In this document: in pieces, positions 20,241 through 29,209 of the stretch
Layout: each line of letters begins with the position of its first letter
Numbering within the stretch: position 1 is the first letter of the stretch
IMG/VR virus record: IMGVR_UViG_3300047558_000077
Coordinates: 108,365-172,364 of that record
Strand: one strand, 5' to 3'
Source: a virus
Length of the DNA: 64,000 nucleotides
The notes under the pieces: model-generated
Databases searched by the model: none
What the model saw: the letters and a program-made list of their open reading frames with translations, nothing else
Told to the model about the DNA's origin: nothing
Made by a program: the position numbers and the translations under genes

Positions 20241-21164
20241 ATGAACTTTGCAAACCTTAAGAAACAGTCAAAAGATTTCAGCAGCCTTCTCAAGAAGGTT
20301 GATGAACTCAATAAGCCCACCTACGATAGAGACGATTCCACAGACAACTATTGGAAGCCAACGCCCGATAAGGCTGGCAATGCTCTAGCTGTCATTCGCT
20401 TTCTTCCTGGTCCAGCCGTTGATGGCGACGATGCTCTACCATGGGTTCAGTATTGGGATCACGGTTTTCAGAACAAGACAACCGGTAAGTGGTATATTGA
20501 AAAGTCTCTGACTACACTCGGTCAGAAGGATCCTGTTTCTGAATATAACTCCACACTTTGGAACTCTAGCAGCGATGATAATTCGCCGGAGCGCAAGCAG
20601 GCCCGTGACCAGAAGCGTCGCCTGCATTACGTTTCTAACATCTATGTTGTGAGTGATCCTAAGAATCCTCAGAATGAAGGCAAGGTCTTTCTATTCAAGT
20701 ATGGTAAGAAAATCTTTGATAAGCTAACAAAGATGATGAACCCAGACCTTGAGTCCGAAGAAGCTATCAATCCATATGATCTATGGGCTGGTGCTAACTT
20801 CAAGTTGAAGATGGTCCGTCAGTCTGGCTTTCCAAACTATGACGAGTCAACATTCTTGGCTCCTGGTCCATTGTCAAAAGATGACGATGAACTAGAAAAG
20901 ATTTGGAAGAGTGAATATTCACTTGCTGAAATTACCGATCCGAAGAACTTTAAGACATACGATCAGTTGAAGGCACGTTTGGATGAAGTTCTCGGTCTTG
21001 GTGGTTCACCCGCTCGTGCGGCTAAGCCAACAATTGAAGATAGTGAAGAGGTTCCGTTTACGGACTCGAAGCCGGTCGCTAAGACCACAACTAAGGCTCC
21101 CGTTGTCGAAGACGAAGACGAAGACCTTAAGATGTTCCGTGAACTAGCTGATCTAGACGACTAA
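20241..21164 (+). CDS. 32: Single-stranded DNA-binding protein gp32
   Basis: 307 residues (T4 gp32: 301). The basic N-terminal B-domain contains LKKQSKDFSSLLKKV (residues 6-20), resembling the LAST motif used for cooperativity. The core OB domain has NALAVIRFLPGP, WVQYWDHGF and LHYVSNIYVVSDP. The C-terminal A-domain is acidic (EDEDEDLKMFRELADLDD) and recruits replication proteins. The zinc-finger cysteines of T4 gp32 are absent: the expected CPVC site reads QKDPVSEY. Strong promoter upstream; a shared terminator follows. Confidence 0.93.
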   Translation: MNFANLKKQSKDFSSLLKKVDELNKPTYDRDDSTDNYWKPTPDKAGNALAVIRFLPGPAVDGDDALPWVQYWDHGFQNKTTGKWYIEKSLTTLGQKDPVSEYNSTLWNSSSDDNSPERKQARDQKRRLHYVSNIYVVSDPKNPQNEGKVFLFKYGKKIFDKLTKMMNPDLESEEAINPYDLWAGANFKLKMVRQSGFPNYDESTFLAPGPLSKDDDELEKIWKSEYSLAEITDPKNFKTYDQLKARLDEVLGLGGSPARAAKPTIEDSEEVPFTDSKPVAKTTTKAPVVEDEDEDLKMFRELADLDD

Positions 21165-21169
21165 GATTT

Positions 21170-21187
21170 GGGGAGCTTCGGCTCCCC
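21170..21187. terminator. Bidirectional terminator between gp32 and the hub block
   Basis: GGGGAGC-TTCG-GCTCCCC, a perfect 7-bp stem with a UUCG-type loop. It sits 5 nt after the gp32 stop and directly beside the stop of the convergent minus-strand gene (TAA at 21188-21190), so it can end both transcripts. The T-tracts are short on both sides. Confidence 0.8.
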
Positions 21188-23719
21188 TTATCCTATCTTT
21201 GTCCCACCGAAATGATCATATGCAGCCCCGCTAGGATCATGTGTGTTTCTCATAGCACGTTCTAACGATGGTGTCGGAAACGCTGGGTTGCTTCTTTCCA
21301 AAAATTTATCAATATTTACTGTCTGTTGTGGTTTGGCAGCCGTCGCTGGCTGCATATTGAATGATTGTTTTTGAGGTTCTTTATACATTTGATCTGGTGC
21401 CATCATAGCAGGATCTAAGTTTTTCTTATCCACACCAGGCAATGGTTGACTGTCCTTCGTGAAAGAAGGTGCTAATACACTAGGCGTAAGAGACGGAACA
21501 GCAGGAGGTGTTTGTTTTACTTCTTTAGCTGTGAGAGGCGTCTCCACAAGTGACTCGAAATAATCCTTGGCTTTCTGATAGAAAGACTTTGGTGGCGCTT
21601 TTTCAACTTTAGCAGTTTGTGTCTGAGAGGGTTGTGCAGGTGTTGGCGCAGGTGTTGGTGCCGTAGGCTTTTCTGGCGCTTGAGCTATTCTTGTATCTGT
21701 TGATTTAGCTGCAATTTCCGTTCTAGCAGAAACCAAAGATTCTTTAACTTGCTCTAGTGTATGACTTGCTTTGTTTCCGCCTTTATAATGCGAACGTCCT
21801 GTTTTAGGATCAGGCAAAGATGCCCATTCTTCTGATAAGTCTAATTGAGCAGCATGAAGATCATTCGACTTACCTGTTAGATAAGCGTTTAGATGTGGTC
21901 TATTTTGAATAAGAGCCATTGCTAATCTCTTTTGAGTATCTTCATTGAAAACTTCATCTTTACTGATACCAGCCAACGCCACGGCTCTTTTCATTGTCTG
22001 AGGAATTATTTGAAATCTACCCGCAGCAAAAATCTCTCTTCCCGATCCTCTTGTGCCTTCTTGCTTTTTCATTATTTCAGCAATAGTTAATTCAGACAGA
22101 CTTTTGCCACCAAACTTGGCATCGTGAACGCTTCCAAAACTTTTTCCTGAACCTTTGTTGATTGAATTGTAACCACCCTCACCTTGTCCAATAAGTGATA
22201 GAAGACTGTCTACAGGAGATAGATGATCTTTAACTTCCGATGGCATAACATCAACATCAAAATTAGGTTTTGCATTACCTCGCCCTTTCTTCTTACCTCT
22301 GCTATCACCAAGTCCTTCACCTTGTGTGAAGAATCCTGCTAGATCACCGGCGAAACGCATCATGTCGCCTACTGTTGCTGTTTGAATACTCTTAACTGTT
22401 TCTTGTTGTTGAAGATTTGTTTGTGGACCTGGTGCATTATCTGGAACAGTTGCCTCATCATTTGTTGTGACTGATCCTGTTGCTGTTTCAGGTCCAGAGG
22501 ATCCGCCTTTTAAAATGGCATCATGATGGCCCATGATACTGTTTTTGATTTCATCATTAGGCGCAAGCGCAGCACCATAACGTAATGCTTCGACCGATTG
22601 TTCATTGTGTAGTTTACCATCAGACTGAATGATACCAAACTTTACTGTACCACCCATAGCACCACCATCATATGAGTTAGCATTGACTTGTCTTAGCTGT
22701 GGCTTTTTACCAGAGAATTGTTCAAGCAACCAGAATTTGCCATCTTTATCAGGTGTAGTCATAGCAACACCGGCGTGATAACCTGAACCAGTTCTATCAC
22801 CTCCAGGAAGATTATAGCGCATAGTTGCAACAGTCATACCGGGCTTGATTTCACCATCTACAACTGACCAACTATGAGAACGACCAATATTTGGATTGAA
22901 TGCTTTTGCTAGTGTCGCACACTGTTCTTCGTTCTTTTGATCATAGAGAGACTTATCTTTTGGAACAACATAGCCAGAACTTGATATCTCATAACTACCA
23001 CCTGGTGCGGATTCGTTACCGGCTCTATTGCTCATCTCCGAACCGTAGCCCTCTGCCGTGCCAGCACGATAAGCGGCTGTCGCATCTGTATTAGCTGGTC
23101 TCTCAAAGTCTTTGGTGAATCCCATAGATGCATCACGGCCATTAGCAAAGTTCTTACCGAGATAAGTTTTCATTTCACCTTCTGTTAAAGCAAAGTCGAT
23201 TTGCTTTTTCCAGTTTGTTTTCCAATCATCACCGACATAATTCTTCATGGCTGTGAATCGAGAAGCATGGTGTTGAAACAAACCACCAGATGTTCCGCCA
23301 TCGCCAATAGCACCTGAATTGAAGTTGGATTCATACTTCATATTGTTTACTATACCTACAGCATGATTATGATCTACACCTTTCTGTCTTAGATAATCAT
23401 AAATCTCTCTTGCTCTAACAACATTAGTAACTTTCTCACCTGTAGCAACATTAGCAGTTCCTTGTGCTTCTCCTGCTCTACTTGTCTTTTCACCACCTGA
23501 TGTTCCCTTTGATAATGCTCTTTGGAATCCAGCAACATCAGGCTTCGCTTCTCTATAATAACGAGGAAATAACTCGGCAAATTGCTCAGGTGTCAATAAT
23601 GTGAATGGTGTTCCGCCTTCTTGATACTTTGTCTTATTGAAGAGATCAAGACGCTTTGCCGGAGCCATTGTCTTTAGTTTAGAAAAGATATCTGATTGTT
23701 TACCTACGTTGAAAGCCAT
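21188..23719 (-). CDS. Tail-associated multi-domain peptidoglycan hydrolase
   Basis: 843 residues with three putative lytic domains. Residues about 100-210 match a tail-lysozyme type domain (REIYDYLRQKGVDHNHAVGI, then KYESNF with E130 and GGLFQHHASRF). Residues about 250-365 look like an NlpC/P60- or CHAP-type amidase with C267 (EEQCATLAKAF) and H316 (SGYHAGVAM). Residues about 503-670 look like a muramidase/transglycosylase-like domain with E514 (LIGQGEGGYNS) and AGRFQIIPQTMKRAVALAG. Pro/Ala/Thr-rich linkers follow. It probably sits in the tail hub and opens the cell wall during DNA entry, replacing the T4 gp5 lysozyme domain; a role in lysis is possible. One-base overlap with the upstream gene. 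Confidence 0.8.
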   Translation of the reverse strand: MAFNVGKQSDIFSKLKTMAPAKRLDLFNKTKYQEGGTPFTLLTPEQFAELFPRYYREAKPDVAGFQRALSKGTSGGEKTSRAGEAQGTANVATGEKVTNVVRAREIYDYLRQKGVDHNHAVGIVNNMKYESNFNSGAIGDGGTSGGLFQHHASRFTAMKNYVGDDWKTNWKKQIDFALTEGEMKTYLGKNFANGRDASMGFTKDFERPANTDATAAYRAGTAEGYGSEMSNRAGNESAPGGSYEISSSGYVVPKDKSLYDQKNEEQCATLAKAFNPNIGRSHSWSVVDGEIKPGMTVATMRYNLPGGDRTGSGYHAGVAMTTPDKDGKFWLLEQFSGKKPQLRQVNANSYDGGAMGGTVKFGIIQSDGKLHNEQSVEALRYGAALAPNDEIKNSIMGHHDAILKGGSSGPETATGSVTTNDEATVPDNAPGPQTNLQQQETVKSIQTATVGDMMRFAGDLAGFFTQGEGLGDSRGKKKGRGNAKPNFDVDVMPSEVKDHLSPVDSLLSLIGQGEGGYNSINKGSGKSFGSVHDAKFGGKSLSELTIAEIMKKQEGTRGSGREIFAAGRFQIIPQTMKRAVALAGISKDEVFNEDTQKRLAMALIQNRPHLNAYLTGKSNDLHAAQLDLSEEWASLPDPKTGRSHYKGGNKASHTLEQVKESLVSARTEIAAKSTDTRIAQAPEKPTAPTPAPTPAQPSQTQTAKVEKAPPKSFYQKAKDYFESLVETPLTAKEVKQTPPAVPSLTPSVLAPSFTKDSQPLPGVDKKNLDPAMMAPDQMYKEPQKQSFNMQPATAAKPQQTVNIDKFLERSNPAFPTPSLERAMRNTHDPSGAAYDHFGGTKIG

Positions 23720-23937
23720 TACATTCTTCTTCTGTTGATTTGAGACATCATGTTTTTATATTCTTGCTCTTGTTGCTTTGTTAAGTCTTCTTGTTCTCTT
23801 AACCACGCATTTAATAACTCAACATATATGTGTTTCTCCCATGGCATCATTCCGTCTATTTCACCAAGATTCCACTTATGATGATGTATAAGATTGAAGT
23901 TAGATTTGATATGGTTAGATAACGTATCATGACCCAT
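23719..23937 (-). CDS. Small baseplate hub assembly protein (gp51-like position)
   Basis: 72 residues. HHHKWNLGEIDGMMPWEKHI and YVELLNAWLREQEDL resemble the small protein next to gp26 in T4-like cyanophages, and also the GpE-type tail chaperone extension ('W...I..M.P.E...Y..LL'). It lies 2 nt after gp26 in the -1 frame. A T7 run in the last codons of gp26 could allow frameshift fusion, as in tail-assembly chaperone pairs. The assignment to gp51 rests on position and pattern. Confidence 0.6.
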   Translation of the reverse strand: MGHDTLSNHIKSNFNLIHHHKWNLGEIDGMMPWEKHIYVELLNAWLREQEDLTKQQEQEYKNMMSQINRRRM

Positions 23938-23939
23938 GA

Positions 23940-24662
23940 TTAGGTAAAAAAATCGTAGAACTCTGTATACCTCACATTATGATGAAAACCACATTTTGGG
24001 CAATCTGCTTCGATCTTTCCTGCTATTGTTGGAAACCTATCTACGTATGCTTCCAGCTTCTTATAGTTTTCTTCTGTCAATCCCTCGACAAAATCCTTTA
24101 GTTCATCTTGTGTGTAGTCTTTATATGAGTGCATACCACTCTTGTCGTATATGTAATCGATAGAACTGACGATGATATGCGTCTTCTTATCAATATCAGG
24201 CAGTTCTTCAATCTTTCTCATGATATCATAATTTGGATACCTCATTCTAACACCAGAGGCCGGACCCAATTTGATATCATCAAGCACACCATCAAACTTT
24301 ACGAGTTCAACGTTACCAATATCTACTTCTGTGACAAACTTATGGCCGCATGTGCTGTTATCTTCTAATGTGTTGTTACACGTTAAATTGACCGCAGCCG
24401 ACTCTCCGACAGACTTTGCTCTTAGAAAGATAAAGAGATAGTCGATATCAAAAAACGGTAACTTTTCTACATCAATATCATCTTGCACACAGTTATTAAT
24501 AACTTGTTTAACAGTGGCGATGATATCACTTGCGACTTTCGACTCAATTGCCATCAACAGTAATTTTTCTTCCTTGACTGTAAATGGTCTAACTTTGACT
24601 ACTTTGCCGTTTGATGGAATAGTAAAGTCATATGTTGGCAAATCAATCTTTGGTAAAGGCAT
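23940..24662 (-). CDS. 26: Baseplate hub subunit gp26
   Basis: 240 residues (T4 gp26: 208). The N-terminus LPTYDFTIPSNGKVVKVRPF then TVKEEKLLLMAIESK is the signature of the T4 gp26 baseplate family. Two cysteine pairs, CNNTLEDNSTC and ADCPKCGF, suggest a zinc site near the C-terminus. It belongs to the hub assembled with gp5/gp27-type proteins. It ends YDFFT with a TTTTTTT run in the codons for D-F-F. Confidence 0.85.
   Translation of the reverse strand: MPLPKIDLPTYDFTIPSNGKVVKVRPFTVKEEKLLLMAIESKVASDIIATVKQVINNCVQDDIDVEKLPFFDIDYLFIFLRAKSVGESAAVNLTCNNTLEDNSTCGHKFVTEVDIGNVELVKFDGVLDDIKLGPASGVRMRYPNYDIMRKIEELPDIDKKTHIIVSSIDYIYDKSGMHSYKDYTQDELKDFVEGLTEENYKKLEAYVDRFPTIAGKIEADCPKCGFHHNVRYTEFYDFFT
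23946..23952 (-). promoter_or_regulatory. Candidate -1 frameshift site (T7) at the end of gp26
   Basis: Seven Ts on the minus strand in GAT TTT TTT ACC TAA. A -1 slip continues as TAC CTA ATC ATG GGT and enters the frame of the 72-residue downstream gene with no stop. No stimulatory structure was identified. Confidence 0.5.
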
Positions 24663-24674
24663 AATAATACTCCA

Positions 24675-25268
24675 TTATAATAGTTCTGATCTTTCCCAAT
24701 ACTTATATGCAAATGCGACTTGCAGTCTTAGAACATCTTGATCTGCCCAGTTGACAGGTTGATCATTGATCAATGTTGGCCAGGCTCTAAGTAACTTCCA
24801 GCTATACGAAATAGTTGGAACAGGTCGTGTTGTTGAACCTACGTTTGGATTACCCCATTCTGTATACTGATAAATATTGATTTCACTATGATACGTATTT
24901 GGGTATCTAAAGTTGAAATTGTTAACTGGGTTTATATAATCCATCCAATCGTCAAAGAAACGTCTCTCTTTACTATCAGCACGACATATGAATGTAAGTG
25001 ATAGTGGTTGATACTCAGTATTCGTTGGTATCATTTGAGATGGACCATAATCACGTAACGTTGCTAGACTGAATCCACGGCCTGGCAAATCTGCTGTTTC
25101 GCAAAGATAATGTAAGTCTTTAGGATAGGTTCTTATTGCTTCTGGTGGTCTGATCGATACTATAAATCGACATGCCTTGGACACACTTCCTGCGGCATCT
25201 AGAACAGATTTAAATCTGTTTAAGTTTAAGTCTTTAAGACCATTTTGTTTTACTTGAATCTCTGCCAT
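24675..25268 (-). CDS. Tail-tube-family baseplate protein (gp54/gp19-like)
   Basis: 197 residues. ETADLPGRGFSLATLRDYGP, YQPLSLTFICRADSKERRFF then DDWMDYINP, and YSWKLLRAWPTLINDQPVNW near the C-terminus follow the tail-tube (T4 gp19) fold family, which also includes gp48 and gp54. Lying between gp48 and gp26, the best guess is gp54, the protein that starts tube polymerisation. It is shorter than T4 gp54 (320) and nearer gp19 (163) in length. Confidence 0.7.
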   Translation of the reverse strand: MAEIQVKQNGLKDLNLNRFKSVLDAAGSVSKACRFIVSIRPPEAIRTYPKDLHYLCETADLPGRGFSLATLRDYGPSQMIPTNTEYQPLSLTFICRADSKERRFFDDWMDYINPVNNFNFRYPNTYHSEINIYQYTEWGNPNVGSTTRPVPTISYSWKLLRAWPTLINDQPVNWADQDVLRLQVAFAYKYWERSELL

Positions 25269-25270
25269 TG

Positions 25271-26116
25271 TTAGTATCCGCTGTCTATGTCATACTGGCT
25301 AATAACACGCATTTCTCTGAATACCATTGTTAGCTGCATGTTAGTCGGTGCACCATTTTCAAATGTGCTGAAATCGCCTTGTTGTGCTACGTCAATATCA
25401 ATTCTTTCTAGAACACATCTACCAATCTTTGGTAAGTATTGATTTTCAGGAGCATTGCGGCCCTGACCGTTACTTGTGATTGAATGAAATGTAATGATAA
25501 ACTCAGCAGGCGGAATGAACCATAGACCTGATTGCAACTGTGATGCTTGCCCTGATGGGCTTTGAAAAGCACCACCAAACTCTAAAACACTATTCACAAA
25601 TCCTAATCCTGGAGGTACCGCAGAAATCTCAGGTGATGAATACTTTCTTAGCTGCTTTACAATTTCTTTAGCAGTTCTACTTTCTTTCTCTGATTGTGGT
25701 GCAAGAAAGAAAGTGAACGTAAATTTACGTAACTCTGTGTTACCATATAGAACGTCAACCTTGGGGTTAATTGTTCCGTATCCTGCTAGTCTGGCTCCTG
25801 TCAAAGCCGCACTTGATATTTTCTCAGCCGCTGCCGCAATCGCCTCTCCACCCGGAAACATTCTTGTCATGGCACCAACAACACCAACACCTAGCTTTGT
25901 TAACTTAACATCGTCATATTCGTGTGCTGCGGTCCATGTCAGAGGGCCACCATTCGAGTTACCACCTGGTATGAATAGCATGATTGTTGGTGGGTTTTTA
26001 GATGCTGACGCCTTGCTTGGTATAGTTTGTATCTTCATAAAGTGTCCTTGCTGACGAGTAGCAAGATCAGAAGGAAATACGAGTGGGCCAATATTAATGT
26101 CTGGTAACGTTACCAT
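25271..26116 (-). CDS. 48: Baseplate tail-tube cap gp48
   Basis: 281 residues (T4 gp48: 364). Typical segments are VLYGNTELRKFTFTFFLAPQ, IGRCVLERIDIDVAQQGDF and a C-terminal MVFREMRVISQYDIDSGY. Gp48 caps the hub and, with gp54, templates the tail tube. The start has GGAGG 6 nt upstream. It is the first gene of the minus-strand block and diverges from gp4 across 39 bases. Confidence 0.8.
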   Translation of the reverse strand: MVTLPDINIGPLVFPSDLATRQQGHFMKIQTIPSKASASKNPPTIMLFIPGGNSNGGPLTWTAAHEYDDVKLTKLGVGVVGAMTRMFPGGEAIAAAAEKISSAALTGARLAGYGTINPKVDVLYGNTELRKFTFTFFLAPQSEKESRTAKEIVKQLRKYSSPEISAVPPGLGFVNSVLEFGGAFQSPSGQASQLQSGLWFIPPAEFIITFHSITSNGQGRNAPENQYLPKIGRCVLERIDIDVAQQGDFSTFENGAPTNMQLTMVFREMRVISQYDIDSGY

Positions 26117-26155
26117 TTATACCTCCGTGCTACATATATTTAGTGAGGTATCAGA
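26117..26155. promoter_or_regulatory. Divergent intergenic region between hub block and gp4
   Basis: 39 bases carrying ribosome sites for both directions (GGAGG on minus, GAGG on plus). The AT-rich centre contains CACTAAATATATG on the minus strand, a weak late-promoter-like box. No consensus sigma-70 promoter is visible. Confidence 0.4.
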
Positions 26156-26611
26156 ATGGCAAATAGTTACAAACAAGGTTTTTTTACTCCCAAGTTTCCA
26201 AATAAATATATCGGAGATCATAATAACATCGTCTATCGATCGGGATGGGAAAAAAGGGTTATGATTTCCTTAGATGAAAACGTTAACGTTATTCGATGGT
26301 CGTCAGAGGAAATCATCATACCGTATATCTCTCCTATTGATAATCGTCCGCATAGATACTTTGTTGACTTTTATGTAGAAGCCAAGGCACCAGACGGTTC
26401 AGTTAAGAAGATGTTGTTAGAGGTTAAACCAGCGGCACAGGTTAAACCACCGACTACTTCGAAACGAAAAACAAAACGATACATAACCGAAGTTATGACA
26501 TATGGTGTAAATGAAGCTAAGTGGAAAGCAGCCAGAGAGTTTTGCAAAGATAGAGGATGGGAGTTTCGAATAATAACAGAGGCCGAACTATTCAAAAAGA
26601 AGACTAAATAA
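26156..26611 (+). CDS. 4: Head-completion nuclease gp4
   Basis: 151 residues (T4 gp4: 150). YRSGWEKRVMISLDENVNV, the active-site-like FVDFYVEAKAP and MLLEVKPAAQVKPP strands, and REFCKDRGWEFRIITEAEL match the gp4 family, which has a TnsA-like restriction-endonuclease fold. It trims or seals packaged DNA heads before tail attachment. First gene of the long rightward structural run. Confidence 0.88.
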   Translation: MANSYKQGFFTPKFPNKYIGDHNNIVYRSGWEKRVMISLDENVNVIRWSSEEIIIPYISPIDNRPHRYFVDFYVEAKAPDGSVKKMLLEVKPAAQVKPPTTSKRKTKRYITEVMTYGVNEAKWKAAREFCKDRGWEFRIITEAELFKKKTK

Positions 26612-26615
26612 CTAT

Positions 26616-27146
26616 ATGGCAAAAGATTACACAAACGACGAATTAGCCGAATGGTTTAGAGATAAAGCTCTATCCACCAAAAATGCTGGGGTTATTCGTA
26701 ATAGAATATTAGATGCCTCAGAAAGACAAACTGACGTATCCGATAATTTTGTCGGCTCTATGTATTTCTTTCGCTATGATCCAAAGCATAAAGCGACACT
26801 ACCAATGTATGATAAGTATCCGCTTGTTATTGTGATTGATCGTTATAATGACGGTTTTCTAGGTTTGAACCTTCATTATCTGACACGAGGTCAGCGAGGT
26901 TCTATGGTGAGATTGTTTAATGACTTTTACACTAAGAGAAAGTTAGTCAATGGAATCATTTCTGGTTCAGCAAAGTCTAACTGGAACTTGATTCAATCAG
27001 CCACAACCGGTGTAGAAAGCTATTCAAGAGAATGTGTCAAGAGATATTTATACAATCACATTCGTAGTCAAATTATCAGAATAAACAAAGACGAATATGA
27101 TAAAGCAGTCCAGCTACCCATCGATGAATGGGTCATTAAAAGGTAA
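26616..27146 (+). CDS. Conserved T4-type structural or head-completion protein
   Basis: 176 residues. The core GSMYFFRYDPKHKATLPMYD then PLVIVIDRYNDGFLGLNLHY is a pattern I associate with proteins next to gp4 and gp53 in T4-like phages, sometimes labelled DNA end protector gp2. It is shorter than T4 gp2 (274), so I leave it unnamed. Starts 4 nt after gp4. Confidence 0.6.
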   Translation: MAKDYTNDELAEWFRDKALSTKNAGVIRNRILDASERQTDVSDNFVGSMYFFRYDPKHKATLPMYDKYPLVIVIDRYNDGFLGLNLHYLTRGQRGSMVRLFNDFYTKRKLVNGIISGSAKSNWNLIQSATTGVESYSRECVKRYLYNHIRSQIIRINKDEYDKAVQLPIDEWVIKR

Positions 27147-27151
27147 GATTA

Positions 27152-27937
27152 ATGGTAGATGTATCGCCATATTTTGGTAACTTTCCAAAAATACAGTATT
27201 CAATCAGTGACGACAAAAACATTAAAGAGTCCGTAACGGATATCTTCAAACGCTTTGCCATCCTCAGAGAGATTATGAGCAATGCATCTTCTTATGTTCT
27301 ATACGAAGTAGAAGACGGAGAGACGCCAGAGATACTAGCTGAAAAGGTTTATGGTGATGCTGGCGCCGGCTGGATCATTCTATATGCCAATCAGATTATC
27401 GATCCACAGTTTGACTGGCCTCTATCCGAAACAAACTTTAGGAAATATATCATTTCAAAGTATGGTTCACTGTCCACAGCGCAAACCACATATCATCATT
27501 ATGAAAAAATCGTCGAAACGACAGTTGGCGATCAGACTTATACCAGAACTTATCTGATTAACAAAGAAAGACTTACGGAGAATGCTCCTGATGTCCCTTA
27601 TACTTACTTTGAACCATATTCCAATAACTTCTTTCTGACATGCGACACGACTAATGTGACCGCAGATAATGTCTATTTCACCGTAGATCATAACAATCAC
27701 TACTCATGGAATGACACTTCCGTATCTCAGTATTTTTCTTATGAAACCCATGATGTAAATGATAAGACGGTATTTTTAAATACATATGGTAAAGCAGTTA
27801 CTAATTACGACTATGAACTATTACTAAATGACAATAGAAAGTTTATTAAAGTTATTAAAGCAGCATACTATGCACAGATTATGAGTGAGTTTAAAGCACT
27901 AACACTAGGCGATCCAAGATACATAAGGAATTTCTAA
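27152..27937 (+). CDS. 53: Baseplate wedge protein gp53
   Basis: 261 residues. FKRFAILREIMSNASSYVLY, then EVEDGETPEILAEKVYGDAG and AGWIILYANQIIDPQFDWPL are the LysM-like core conserved in gp53. T4 gp53 (196) joins the six wedges around the hub. The insertion after residue 110 is phage-specific. Confidence 0.9.
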   Translation: MVDVSPYFGNFPKIQYSISDDKNIKESVTDIFKRFAILREIMSNASSYVLYEVEDGETPEILAEKVYGDAGAGWIILYANQIIDPQFDWPLSETNFRKYIISKYGSLSTAQTTYHHYEKIVETTVGDQTYTRTYLINKERLTENAPDVPYTYFEPYSNNFFLTCDTTNVTADNVYFTVDHNNHYSWNDTSVSQYFSYETHDVNDKTVFLNTYGKAVTNYDYELLLNDNRKFIKVIKAAYYAQIMSEFKALTLGDPRYIRNF

Positions 27938-27940
27938 AGT

Positions 27941-29209
27941 ATGGTTGATGAAAATGTAACAGGTCAAAACAGATTCAATCGAATTGACCTGACACAACAA
28001 AGTAATGATCCCAAATATCAAGTAACAGCGGCTGTCAGCATTGACGGAAGATTATTCCAAGATGTTACTCTTAAGGAAGTTATCATTGGCGAAAGTCTAT
28101 TGAATCCGTCAGCACATGCTGTGGTCACTCTACAGTCCGCTATGTATTTTCGTCCTCAAGATTGGGATTATTTTAGATGTCGTCCTCTTACAATCACAGT
28201 CAGTGATAATAGTAACAATGAAGCCAGGAGAATGACTGTTAATCAGGAGGTCTATCGCTGTGACAATAGAAAATTTACAACAACAAATACTGGTTCAGTC
28301 GAAGAACTAAGTCTTCACACTATCGATAAATCCATTCTTCGTGACGCAGAGACAATCTGGGAAAAGTCATGGAAGTGTTCAACACCAGCGCAAGTTGTTA
28401 AAGAAGCGTTGCAAAAAATCGGCGCAACGAATGTGAGAATAGAAAACAACACAGGACCTGGTCGCCCATACGTAGCAGAATCCATTCATCCATTGCAGGT
28501 CATTCAGCAACAGGCAAACGTTGCATTGCATAACGGAACTGATCCATCTTTTCTACACTACATGACGATTGAGGAACAAACTGGACGCAATGTTCATAAT
28601 TTCTATCCATTAGCAACACTAATGAAGAAAACACCGTATGACATATTTGCAGCGGATACTGCCGTTAGTGGAGGTGTTGGATTCTCGGACTCTTACGCTA
28701 ATTCGTTTGCTCCTAAGGCTCTTAGAACGGCTGTCACATTTAACTTTCCATGTGATTATGATGTCCTATCTGACATTCTGAATGGTATTGATTGCGGTGG
28801 TAAATATCTAAACGATGTTCGAACGTTTAATCTAGCATCTGGTGAGTTTAACTCAGCTAAGGGTGCATTGTCACAAGCAGCTAACATCTTTAAGACTCTT
28901 ACAAATCTAGGCACCGCACAACAGCAAAATAGCTGTGAAACTAATGTTGAAAAATATCTTCAAATGAGACAAGCAAGAATGGGATTGCTTGACAAGAATA
29001 AGATTGCTTTGCGTATTACAGTTCCGTGGTCGCCATGGCTACATGTTGGGCAGACAATTAACTTTATCTGGCAGAATAGATATGATCCAACATACAAACA
29101 ATATGGCTCAGGTAAGTATTTAATTCTACATATGACACATAATATTCAATACGGTGGTTATGCCACAACCACACTCGATTGCATTGCTAATACTTATGGA
29201 GGTCAATGA
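27941..29209 (+). CDS. Baseplate hub protein, gp27/gpD-like
   Basis: 422 residues. DKSILRDAETIWEKSWKCS, AESIHPLQVIQQQANVAL, and VPWSPWLHVGQTINFIWQNR follow the hub-ring pattern shared by T4 gp27 and the gpD/VgrG family. It begins just after gp53 and ends overlapping the OB-domain gene. It would form the trimeric hub that carries the central spike. The exact T4 counterpart is inferred from position and length (T4 gp27: 391). Confidence 0.65.
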   Translation: MVDENVTGQNRFNRIDLTQQSNDPKYQVTAAVSIDGRLFQDVTLKEVIIGESLLNPSAHAVVTLQSAMYFRPQDWDYFRCRPLTITVSDNSNNEARRMTVNQEVYRCDNRKFTTTNTGSVEELSLHTIDKSILRDAETIWEKSWKCSTPAQVVKEALQKIGATNVRIENNTGPGRPYVAESIHPLQVIQQQANVALHNGTDPSFLHYMTIEEQTGRNVHNFYPLATLMKKTPYDIFAADTAVSGGVGFSDSYANSFAPKALRTAVTFNFPCDYDVLSDILNGIDCGGKYLNDVRTFNLASGEFNSAKGALSQAANIFKTLTNLGTAQQQNSCETNVEKYLQMRQARMGLLDKNKIALRITVPWSPWLHVGQTINFIWQNRYDPTYKQYGSGKYLILHMTHNIQYGGYATTTLDCIANTYGGQ

